Program-made: the position numbers and the translations under genes | Shown here: in pieces, positions 46,264-53,625 of the stretch | Layout: every line of letters starts with the position of its first letter | How positions within the stretch are numbered: the stretch's first letter is position 1 | The notes under the pieces: model-generated | Database searches by the model: none | The model's input: the letters and a program-made list of their open reading frames with translations, nothing else | Told to the model about the DNA's origin: nothing | From: Chitinophagales bacterium | Lineage (GTDB): Bacteria; Bacteroidota; Bacteroidia; Chitinophagales; UBA10324 | Assembly (NCBI GenBank): GCA_025056305.1 | Contig: JANWWJ010000022.1 | Coordinates: 1 to 64,000, forward strand | Reading direction: 5' to 3' | Length of the DNA stretch: 64,000 bases

Positions 46264-48978
46264 CTAATCGATGACAGGCAAGGGCAATTTTTGGTGCCCG
46301 TGTTGACCCTGATACTGAATCCAGTACACCCCTTTTTGCAACTCACTGAGGTCAAAATGAAATTCCTGCACGCCCGCGTTGATTTGTTTTTCCCAGCAGT
46401 GCACTTTTTGACCGAGCATATTGATCAAGCAGAATTGTCCTCGTTCCGCAGCCATAGAACTAATGCGAACGGTAACCCAGCTGCTGGCAGGAACAGGAAA
46501 GAGGCTCAGGAACAGGGGGTCTGATTCCTGATTTAAGCGGCATGAGGAAGTCACCGTTACCGGCTTAGAAGTTTTGTTACAACCCAATACCGGCTCGGTA
46601 ACTTTCACTTTGTATTGTCCGACGGATGTTGCGGTGTAGCTCTGCTGCGTCGCACCGGCTATGGCTATATCGTTCTTGTACCATTGCCATTGGGTCCCCG
46701 TACCGTCTTTGGCTTTCAACACGACCGATCCAGAAGAACAAATGTCTAAGTTGCCCTGTACTTTGATGCTGGCTTTGGGTTTGGCAACTCGAGAGAGTGT
46801 TACGGAGTTGGAAAATACGGTACAGCCGCTGCTGTTGGTTTCCCGTACCTTGTAAGTTCCTGCTTCTGAACCTTTGGAATCGTAACTCTTTTTAGTTGCT
46901 CCTGAAATTGCTACGTCGTTACGGAACCATTGATAGCTCATTCCACTTTCATTGGCCGTAAAGGTTACCTTGGTACCTTCACATGCACTGAAGGATTCAG
47001 AGGGTGTAATCGAGGCTGTGAAAGTATTTTCATCGGTGATACCATTGCAATTATCATCCAGTCCATTGCAGCTTTCCGCTGCTCCCGGATAAATGGCCGC
47101 ATTAGCATCGTTGCAATCACCCGCTACATCTGCATAACCTGTGGGTTTTGTTGCCGCAATCACATAAGAATTATTGATTCCAAACCCATCCCCATCAGCA
47201 TCCAGGTAAAATGTATCAACGGCTAAGGTCCACGTAAGCGTGAGCAACGATGTGTCTTTTTTAATGATAACCGAGGGAACAGTTAACAAAGCTCCGTCGT
47301 AAATAAAACTGCCAGCCTGAATCTGCTGTCCGAGACTTATGACGGTCCAGTTAACCAGGCTTCCGGCCGGCGGAAAAAATTGTTGCCTTCGCCGCAAGGT
47401 GACATCGGCTGTGCACGAGGCTGGGCCCGGAACTACTACGTTGTTGACCTGTTGTAAGTCACGAATAAAAAGTTTGATACGAAATTCATTGGTTGCATCT
47501 ATTTCCGGATTCTTCCAATCCAGAAAGCCATTGATGGATCCGACAATATCGCCGTCGGCAGGATGTCCGTTGCCGGGATTGCTATTAATAGAGCAAAATG
47601 AAAATGCTGGATAAGCTATATTTCGTGCATAGCGGTACATGTCAAAATTGGTGGATATCCAGGTCTTGTTATTGCCGCCATGGTCACGATTATCGAAAAA
47701 ATAATAACCTCCTGTTCGATTTCTGTTGATGGAATCATACCAGATGGTTTTTTCCGTCCAGCCCAGTTTGTCATCAGAGCGTCCGTTAATGCTGTAAAGC
47801 ACAGGATAATCTGTAAGTTTATTAATATGAATTTGTTTTGGTCCGTTCAACCGATCATAGGTACGTTGCCCGCTGCCTTCCCAAAGATTAGCCGCTGTTG
47901 TTCCCAATAGTTTATTTCCGTCTTTACGGTTGATGCCTCCTGGATTCATCGAACAATTTGGATTGGCATCTTGCTCGAAGCCGAAATTGAACATGCCGCT
48001 CGTCAGATCTACAGCAGCTAAAAGATTGGGGTAGAATAACCACAGGAAGAATGCTCCGGTGGCCCCAAAGGAGTTACCATCAGCCCACACCTTGTTGGGA
48101 TCTACGGGAAAATTGTTGATTACCCATTGGATTTCATAAGCGATACGATCAACGGTATAGAAATAATTCGTGCCGCTGGTCCATTCGGAATTATTGCTTT
48201 TCTTAAATGCGTCGTATTGTTCATTGCTGCCTATCCACCCACTTGATTCACCGCTGGGAAAATAATCCTCCACACCCATGTTGAGCTCTGTGCCTTTAAC
48301 ATTCGTGATGCTGGTGAGAAATGTTCCTCCCCCTGCGTGAAAACGCACATGCAACCCCTGAGGTGTAGTGGCATTGTTCCGATACACCGCAAAGCAATAG
48401 CCCAACCATCCGGCTTTAAACCGCAGAGGACCATTTAAGGTCTCACGACTGCTGATGAAATGACCATAGATTTCGACAGGCTTTCCGTCAATCATACGAA
48501 TTTCCTGGAGTACCGGAACTCGAGGCATTACCGTTTCATAAATCGGATTAGCCAATGAATTAGAACCTAATATGATGGTTTGATCTTCTACCCCCCCTGT
48601 AGTAACTAATAAAGCATAATAAAACGGCCCATTGGCCACGGAAGTCGTAACAAATAAGCCCGTTTGTGCATTCAAAGGAGCGCCCCCGTTTTGAATGATC
48701 CAATAACGCGTGACCCCGTCGGCATGAGTCAGGTTATGATTGACCGAGGAGTTCTTATCCGTAGCACCCAAGTATTCGCACGAGGCAATCTGTGATCCGG
48801 AAGTGATCGGTGTCGCAGACCGATACAACTTATAGGTAGGGTTGTTGTGGTTTACAGTGGTCCAGGTAAAGAACACTTGGCCATTTTGATAAAAGCCCGT
48901 AAAGTTGGTCACCGTTAGCGCGTGAGCGGAAAATACCGTCAGTACCAGAAATGCTGTTACAATAAGCGAGATTTTCAT
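46264..48978 (-). CDS. T9SS-secreted esterase with one MopE motif and Ig domains (paralogue 4)
   Basis: The 904-residue protein is first in the direction of transcription of the array. It has a clean signal peptide (MKISLIVTAFLVLTVFSAHA), an Fn3-like domain, an alpha/beta hydrolase, a beta domain, one MopE-type motif encoded near 47030-47215 (DADGDGFG; CNGLDDNCN), two Ig-like domains and a T9SS sorting domain ending KLPLPVID. The triad is Ser303 (GNSFG), Asp402 or 403 (NGRSDDKLGW) and His433 (DNRDHGGNN), with FHAGGG as the oxyanion motif. The 49-base gap to prmA holds only a weak TAATTTTC element. All four copies share the strand with gaps of 45-75 bases, so they may be transcribed together. 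Confidence 0.85.
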   Translation of the reverse strand: MKISLIVTAFLVLTVFSAHALTVTNFTGFYQNGQVFFTWTTVNHNNPTYKLYRSATPITSGSQIASCEYLGATDKNSSVNHNLTHADGVTRYWIIQNGGAPLNAQTGLFVTTSVANGPFYYALLVTTGGVEDQTIILGSNSLANPIYETVMPRVPVLQEIRMIDGKPVEIYGHFISSRETLNGPLRFKAGWLGYCFAVYRNNATTPQGLHVRFHAGGGTFLTSITNVKGTELNMGVEDYFPSGESSGWIGSNEQYDAFKKSNNSEWTSGTNYFYTVDRIAYEIQWVINNFPVDPNKVWADGNSFGATGAFFLWLFYPNLLAAVDLTSGMFNFGFEQDANPNCSMNPGGINRKDGNKLLGTTAANLWEGSGQRTYDRLNGPKQIHINKLTDYPVLYSINGRSDDKLGWTEKTIWYDSINRNRTGGYYFFDNRDHGGNNKTWISTNFDMYRYARNIAYPAFSFCSINSNPGNGHPADGDIVGSINGFLDWKNPEIDATNEFRIKLFIRDLQQVNNVVVPGPASCTADVTLRRRQQFFPPAGSLVNWTVISLGQQIQAGSFIYDGALLTVPSVIIKKDTSLLTLTWTLAVDTFYLDADGDGFGINNSYVIAATKPTGYADVAGDCNDANAAIYPGAAESCNGLDDNCNGITDENTFTASITPSESFSACEGTKVTFTANESGMSYQWFRNDVAISGATKKSYDSKGSEAGTYKVRETNSSGCTVFSNSVTLSRVAKPKASIKVQGNLDICSSGSVVLKAKDGTGTQWQWYKNDIAIAGATQQSYTATSVGQYKVKVTEPVLGCNKTSKPVTVTSSCRLNQESDPLFLSLFPVPASSWVTVRISSMAAERGQFCLINMLGQKVHCWEKQINAGVQEFHFDLSELQKGVYWIQYQGQHGHQKLPLPVID

Positions 48979-49027
48979 TTTGTCAACTCATTAGATAAGG
49001 TGCTTAAATGTTAAACCAATTGGAAAA

Positions 49028-49855
49028 TTAAGATTTATTGCTTAAACGCAAGCTCTTTAAGAAGCCAAGCGCTGCCCACTCAGCGTCTGTCTTTTCACAA
49101 ATAAGCTTTAAACCGGCCAGCGCAGCTATTCGATGAAAATCGGCGCCTTCTTTCTTAAAAAATCCACTTAACAACAACACGCCCTCAGGTCTAAGTGCAA
49201 ATATCAGCCGATCCATGTTTTGCATGAGCGTCAAGCGATCGATGTTGGCTACCACAACGTCCACAAAAAAATTTTCGGGCACCGTTTCTGCAAGCCTTAC
49301 ATCAACCAAGTGCAGCACACCGTTGATTTTACAATTGACGACAGCACATTCAACAGCCGTTGGGTCCGAATCTATTGCCACAACCGATGCACCTTGCTTG
49401 GCGGCATAAATGGACAGAATTCCGGTACCACAGCCAAAATCGATGACCTGCTTGCCATTCAAATCCATCTGCTGCAGGCATTGCAAGCACAACCGGGTAG
49501 TTTCATGGTGGCCTGTACCAAAGGCCATGGCCGGCTCGATAACGAGCTCCAAGTCAGCTTCACGGTCCGGAGCATGATGAGGCGCACGAATAGACAAATT
49601 GCCTATTCGTACAGGATGATAACTTTTCTCCCACAGAGCGTTCCAGTTACACGCCGCAATGTGCTCTACAATCGTAGGGTAGCCACCTATTTGCGATGGT
49701 GGCATCGATGTTAATTGATCCGATCTGGCATATGCGAGAAGACAGTCTGGTCGTTGTTCAAAACCCTCAAAACCGTAGGCCATCAAATAGGCCAGCAAAC
49801 TTTCTTGCTGATCTTCGGGAACCTGAATGCGACAACAAATCCATTCAGCAGGCAT
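49028..49855 (-). CDS. prmA: Ribosomal protein L11 methyltransferase
   Basis: PrmA methylates ribosomal protein L11 using S-adenosylmethionine. From ATG 49855 it has 275 residues, near the usual length. The SAM-binding motif VIDFGCGTGILSIYAAKQGA lies about 140 residues in, preceded by the family motif EPAMAFGTGHHETTRLCLQ, and the second motif VVVANIDRLTLM follows. The frame is open to 49912, but the upstream part lies over tpiA and lacks homology. The chosen start overlaps the tpiA stop by 11 bases, so translation is probably coupled. Confidence 0.92.
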   Translation of the reverse strand: MPAEWICCRIQVPEDQQESLLAYLMAYGFEGFEQRPDCLLAYARSDQLTSMPPSQIGGYPTIVEHIAACNWNALWEKSYHPVRIGNLSIRAPHHAPDREADLELVIEPAMAFGTGHHETTRLCLQCLQQMDLNGKQVIDFGCGTGILSIYAAKQGASVVAIDSDPTAVECAVVNCKINGVLHLVDVRLAETVPENFFVDVVVANIDRLTLMQNMDRLIFALRPEGVLLLSGFFKKEGADFHRIAALAGLKLICEKTDAEWAALGFLKSLRLSNKS

Positions 49856-50606
49856 GAATAATTCCCAGAAATTCCTCAGCATTGAGTGAAGCGCCGCCAA
49901 TGAGGCCGCCATCTACATCGGGTTGTGCGAACAGGCCCCCTGCATTCGATGGCTTGCAACTGCCTCCATACATGATCGTGGTATTTTCGGCGATTTCAGT
50001 TCCGTAGCGTTCTGCAATCAGAGAGCGAATGAACGCATGCATCTCCTGAGCTTGCTCTTCCGTGGCTACCTTGCCGGTGCCAATGGCCCATACTGGCTCG
50101 TATGCAATCGTGAGCTGAGCAAACTGGCTGGCGGTAAGATGGAACAGTCCTTCTCGGATTTGGGTGGCTACCAGCTCTTTGTGCTGGTTTGCTTCACGCA
50201 CCTCCAACGGCTCACCCACGCAAAAAATAGGCGCAAGTCCCGCTTCCAGAGCCCGCACTACTTTTTGGGCAAGCACGACATTGGTTTCTGAAAAGTATTG
50301 CCGCCGTTCACTGTGGCCCAAAATCACATAGCTGGCGCCACAGGCCTTGATCATTGTTGCGGCCACTTCGCCGGTAAAGGCTCCGTGGTTAGCCCAGTGG
50401 CAATTTTGGGCTCCGGCAAAAACCTCGGGTTCGCCAGCAACTAAGCTGCAAACGGTTTCCAGGGCGGTAAACGGAGGACAGAACACTACGCGTGCCTTTC
50501 GTTGCGCCGCCGGCATTAAGCCTTTTAGGACTTCCGTAACCAACTGCCGCGCTTCTGCGCAGGTCTTGTGCATCTTCCAGTTGCCAGCAACAATTTTTTT
50601 TCTCAT
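49845..50606 (-). CDS. tpiA: Triose-phosphate isomerase
   Basis: This glycolytic enzyme interconverts dihydroxyacetone phosphate and glyceraldehyde 3-phosphate. The 253-residue protein begins with KIVAGNWKMHKT (catalytic Lys near residue 12), has the catalytic His in VILGHSERRQYF, the catalytic Glu in AYEPVWAIGTGKVAT and the phosphate-binding loop YGGSCKPSNAGG. Length is normal. It is followed by prmA with an 11-base overlap and preceded 23 bases upstream by the GlmU-like gene on the same strand. Confidence 0.96.
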   Translation of the reverse strand: MRKKIVAGNWKMHKTCAEARQLVTEVLKGLMPAAQRKARVVFCPPFTALETVCSLVAGEPEVFAGAQNCHWANHGAFTGEVAATMIKACGASYVILGHSERRQYFSETNVVLAQKVVRALEAGLAPIFCVGEPLEVREANQHKELVATQIREGLFHLTASQFAQLTIAYEPVWAIGTGKVATEEQAQEMHAFIRSLIAERYGTEIAENTTIMYGGSCKPSNAGGLFAQPDVDGGLIGGASLNAEEFLGIIHAC

Positions 50607-50629
50607 TCAAAAATCGTATATAAATTTTC

Positions 50630-51820
50630 TTATTTAATCGGCAAGGAAGCTATGTGTCGTAAGATGGCTTCGTCAGCCGCACTCAGTTCCACCTGGCGGC
50701 GGGCCATTACCCTTTTGGCTACTTCGATGGCTTTGTCTATCCGATACTCCGTAAAACCCGAAGCTCCTCCCCAAGAGAAGGAGGGAATGAAATTCCGGGG
50801 AAAGGCCGCTCCAAACACGTTCACAAACACCCCCACGATCGTCCCCGTATTGAACATCGTGTTGATGCCACACTTCGAGTGGTCTCCCATTATCAGGCCA
50901 AAGAACTGCAAGCCCGTGCGCACAAAAGATTGTGTGGCATAGTTCCAAATCTTCACCTCGCCATAATCGTTTTTGAGATTTGAGTTGTTAGAATCCGCTC
51001 CCAGATTACACCACTCGCCGATCACGGCATGCCCTAGGAAACCGTCGTGCGCCTTGTTGCTGAATCCGATCATTACCGAGCTGTTGATCTCGCCTCCGAC
51101 CACACAACGTGGGCCTATACTGGTGGGCCCGTAAATCTTGGCACCCATTTTCACGATGCTGCCCTCGCCAAAAGCCGCCGGCCCTCGAATCATAGCCCCC
51201 TCCATAATTTCTACTCCCTTTCCAATGTAGATAGGACCTTTCGAAGCATTCAAAAAAGCAAACTCGACTTTAGCTCCTTCTTCAATAAATACGTCGTTAC
51301 GGTTGAGTACTTTGTTTGACTCATAAATCGGAGCCGAGCGCCGCCGGTAGGTCAGCATTTTGTAGTCGTCTCGCAGTGCCTCTTCGTTAAGCGTAATGAT
51401 GTCGGTCAGTTTCCGTATCGTCCGCGGTGGCACTACCGGACTGATGCGGTTCCCTTCATTAAGCAGTCGAGATACATCGAGGGGGTATTGTACCTGATCG
51501 CCGCGTAAACACGCCGCTATCAGCAATTGGTCGTCGGCCAGCACGTCGCCACATTTTAGTGCTGCTACCTGAGCCACCATACGCGGGTTGGGCAATACCG
51601 AGCCGTTAATCAACCAATTTATCTCTTTAACGACTGGGGGAAACTTTACGGCCAGATACTCTTCTGTTAGATAGCTCAGCGAACAGTTCAGGGACCGCTG
51701 CCACTTTTCTTTGATCGTCAAAATGCCCACCCGCAGCTCAGCCACAGGTCGCGTGAAAGTGAGTGGAAGTAAATGAGTGCGGCAGTCGTCATCAAACAAA
51801 ATGTAATTGCGCTCTTCCAT
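50630..51820 (-). CDS. GlmU-like putative sugar nucleotidyltransferase
   Basis: The 396-residue protein has an N-terminal nucleotidyltransferase-like domain (NYILFDDDCRTHLLPLTFTRPVAELRVG, given here as family landmarks TRPVAELR and FDDD) and a C-terminal left-handed beta-helix of hexapeptide repeats (about 190-340: IYIGKGVEIMEGAMIRGP, AKIYGPTSIGPRCVVGG). This fused form is common in Bacteroidota and is annotated as GlmU family or UDP-N-acetylglucosamine diphosphorylase-like. The usual GlmU pyrophosphorylase motif LAAGxGTRM is absent, so the first activity is doubtful. It lies upstream of tpiA on the same strand. Confidence 0.85.
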   Translation of the reverse strand: MEERNYILFDDDCRTHLLPLTFTRPVAELRVGILTIKEKWQRSLNCSLSYLTEEYLAVKFPPVVKEINWLINGSVLPNPRMVAQVAALKCGDVLADDQLLIAACLRGDQVQYPLDVSRLLNEGNRISPVVPPRTIRKLTDIITLNEEALRDDYKMLTYRRRSAPIYESNKVLNRNDVFIEEGAKVEFAFLNASKGPIYIGKGVEIMEGAMIRGPAAFGEGSIVKMGAKIYGPTSIGPRCVVGGEINSSVMIGFSNKAHDGFLGHAVIGEWCNLGADSNNSNLKNDYGEVKIWNYATQSFVRTGLQFFGLIMGDHSKCGINTMFNTGTIVGVFVNVFGAAFPRNFIPSFSWGGASGFTEYRIDKAIEVAKRVMARRQVELSAADEAILRHIASLPIK

Positions 51821-51864
51821 AACCGCAACGCCGACTGCCCAAGCTACTTATGCCGGCTAAGCTT

Positions 51865-52146
51865 CTAATCTTGTCTTTCCCTATTTTCCTGCGCACTGCC
51901 TTTGCGCGCATACTTCTTTCGAAACTTATCAATGCGCCCGGCAGTATCTACAAACTGCATTTTTCCCGTAAAGAACGGATGGGATGTATTGGATATTTCC
52001 AGCTTCACCAAAGGGTATTCTTTTCCATCCTCCCATACAATCGTTTCCTTACTCGGAGCGGTTGAGCGGGTAAGGAACGCCATACCGTTGGACATATCCT
52101 TAAACACAACCAGCCGGTAATCCTTGGGATGGATGTCTTTCTTCAT
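51865..52146 (-). CDS. rpmE2: Ribosomal protein bL31, type B (zinc-free)
   Basis: The 93-residue protein has the bL31B landmarks [50 protein letters not shown] and [10 protein letters not shown]. It has no zinc-binding Cys pairs, so it is the C-minus (type B) form. The C-terminal tail ([12 protein letters not shown]) is charged. It is transcribed on its own from a strong consensus promoter and is divergent from ykuK. Confidence 0.95.
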   Translation of the reverse strand: MKKDIHPKDYRLVVFKDMSNGMAFLTRSTAPSKETIVWEDGKEYPLVKLEISNTSHPFFTGKMQFVDTAGRIDKFRKKYARKGSAQENRERQD

Positions 52147-52165
52147 GTTAGAAAGGTTGACCGGG

Positions 52166-52197
52166 CAAAGATAAGGTGCTAATTACACTGTCCAAAA
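52166..52197 (-). promoter_or_regulatory. Canonical Bacteroidota promoter of the bL31 gene
   Basis: On the minus strand TTTTG (complement 52193-52197) is followed by a 19-base spacer and TATCTTTG (complement 52166-52173), a perfect match to the TTTG/TAnnTTTG consensus. The predicted start is near 52160, with a leader of about 14 bases before the ATG at 52146. Confidence 0.8.
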
Positions 52198-52233
52198 CGG
52201 CCATTCCTTTGGCTACGACAGAGGGCAAAAGCC

Positions 52234-52746
52234 GTGGGAACAGTATTTTTGAAACTGAAATCTACCGCGGTGCCAGGTGTGTGGAGACGATTCAACGGCG
52301 AACGCCTTAATGGCTCACTGCACGACGCAGTAGAGGAGGTAATACGCCGCGAACATCAGCAAGGCCATCGACTAAAAGTGTGTATTGGCACTGACTCGCA
52401 GGTCTTTGGTAAGCATACTGAATTTGCTACGGTAATTGTCTTTTTACGCGAAAAGCGCGGCGGCTTTATGTTTATACACAATGAAAAAGTACCACATCGC
52501 CACTCGGTTAAAGAGCGGCTGCTCTTAGAGGTTAGTAAGTCCGTTGAAATTGCTTATAGTCTTTGCGATCTTTTAGATGCTTACGATGTGGATCTGGAAG
52601 TGCATGCCGATATCAACACCAACCCCCACTTCCAATCCAATGCCGCCCTGCATGAAGCTATGGGCTACATCCTCTCCATGGGTTTTGCGTTCAAAGCAAA
52701 ACCCGAGGCCTTTGCCAGCAGCTGCTGTGCCAATAAGGTGATTTAA
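52234..52746 (+). CDS. YkuK family ribonuclease H-like protein (DUF458)
   Basis: The protein is up to 170 residues and has the YkuK/DUF458 landmarks VCIGTDSQVFGKHTEFATVIVF, RHSVKERLLLEVSKSVEIAY, LEVHADINTNPHFQSNAALHEAMGY, given by their key elements GTDSQ, KERLL and HADIN, and the end signature KPEAFASSCCANKV. The fold is RNase H-like and the role is unknown. The start is GTG at 52234; a second GTG at 52279 (VWRRFNGE) is closer to the usual family N-terminus. A near-consensus TTCCTTTG lies at 52207-52214, divergent from the bL31 promoter. Confidence 0.85.
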   Translation: MGTVFLKLKSTAVPGVWRRFNGERLNGSLHDAVEEVIRREHQQGHRLKVCIGTDSQVFGKHTEFATVIVFLREKRGGFMFIHNEKVPHRHSVKERLLLEVSKSVEIAYSLCDLLDAYDVDLEVHADINTNPHFQSNAALHEAMGYILSMGFAFKAKPEAFASSCCANKVI

Positions 52747-52749
52747 AAA

Positions 52750-53238
52750 CTACCAACTATATCCGAAGCCGATACCGCCCCAGAACGGGAAGAAATTGCG
52801 CCCACTAAACAACGGCGAAACACCGAATCGGAAATTAATGCCACCATCCTCAGGCTGTCTGCGAAATCCAAAATACAGGGTGCCGGCAAAATTATCTTCA
52901 GGTTCGAAAAAAAGATATCCTCTAGATGCATCCATAAATGTAGCGCCCAAGCCTAGCTCCAAATAACGGTTTTCCTTTCCAATGAGATAATTAAACCCTA
53001 AAGGAACTACCAGCATCTTAAAATCATCCACATTAATGTAACCTATACCGCCTCGAAAACCTAATCCGTCGCGCCTGGCAGCGATTCGCTGATCGAAATT
53101 TACAGCATACAAGGCGCTGGGTCCAAATAATTCGATATAAACGCTCGGCGCGTATTGCACGATCGAAGCTTTCTCTGTTTGTGCACTAATTTTAAAGCTG
53201 AGTAAAAGTACAAAGGCAAGAAAAAGTGTCTTTTTCAT
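52750..53238 (-). CDS. Small outer-membrane beta-barrel protein of unknown function
   Basis: The 162-residue protein has a signal peptide (KTLFLAFVLLLSFKISAQ) and then about eight amphipathic beta strands rich in Gly and aromatic residues (LGFRGGIGYINVDDF; YLELGLGATFMDASRGYLFF; WGGIGFGYSW). The terminal Trp is typical of outer-membrane barrels. No functional family is recognised. A TATCTTTG element lies at complement 53324-53331, with a leader of about 80 bases. It is convergent with ykuK, three bases away. Confidence 0.7.
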   Translation of the reverse strand: MKKTLFLAFVLLLSFKISAQTEKASIVQYAPSVYIELFGPSALYAVNFDQRIAARRDGLGFRGGIGYINVDDFKMLVVPLGFNYLIGKENRYLELGLGATFMDASRGYLFFEPEDNFAGTLYFGFRRQPEDGGINFRFGVSPLFSGRNFFPFWGGIGFGYSW

Positions 53239-53625
53239 AGGTTTTGTTTTAGTTAAACTAAAATAATTAATAAATAAAATCCTCCAAATTCATTATCCTC
53301 TTTTTTTTCAACAAAATAGTTGTCAAAGATAGGCCAATTAATTTTTCCTAAGCTGTGGAAAGCTGAATCACATCGGGGCACTAAGAATTACATGCAAAAA
53401 TGCTTTAGAAAGCATGAATGGTTAGCCTTTAGAAATCCATTGGCCGATCATTAAAAATCTTGCATGATTGCCTTATAGGACGATAACCCTTCAACAAAAC
53501 ATAGCACTTTCAAAGACAGGTACAATACAGAAAAATCAAAATCAAATTCAGAACAGACATGGAGCTGTTGCCGACTCTGTCCATCAGGACAGATTTGAAA
53601 ACACCTTTGTGGCGCACGAGAGAGC
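53239..53625. other. AT-rich intergenic stretch without a supported gene
   Basis: This 387-base gap holds the promoter element of the beta-barrel gene at 53324-53331 (CAAAGATA on the plus strand) and a near-perfect 16-base palindrome ATGCTTTAGAAAGCAT at 53400-53415. Short open frames at 53451-53666 and 53468-53650 have no ribosome-binding or protein-like features. Nothing else is seen. Confidence 0.5.
53324..53331 (-). promoter_or_regulatory. TAnnTTTG -7 element of the small beta-barrel gene
   Basis: TATCTTTG on the minus strand. No TTG lies at the 19-base upstream spacing. The predicted leader is about 80 bases, long for this window. Confidence 0.45.

Larger units (their letters stand above)
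37477..48978 (-). repeat. Tandem four-copy duplication of secreted esterase genes
   Basis: Four complete genes of the same domain order follow each other on the minus strand with gaps of 45, 75 and 45 bases. Protein similarity is clear over the whole length and strongest in the second Ig-like domain. At the DNA level even this part differs at many third codon positions, so the duplications are not recent. Copies 1 and 2 carry two MopE motifs, and copies 3 and 4 carry one. Confidence 0.85.

Noticed and set aside
37477-48978. Possible CRISPR or simple DNA repeat, because similar phrases recur
   Set aside because: The recurring text codes for paralogous protein domains with synonymous differences; there are no identical repeats with regular spacers.
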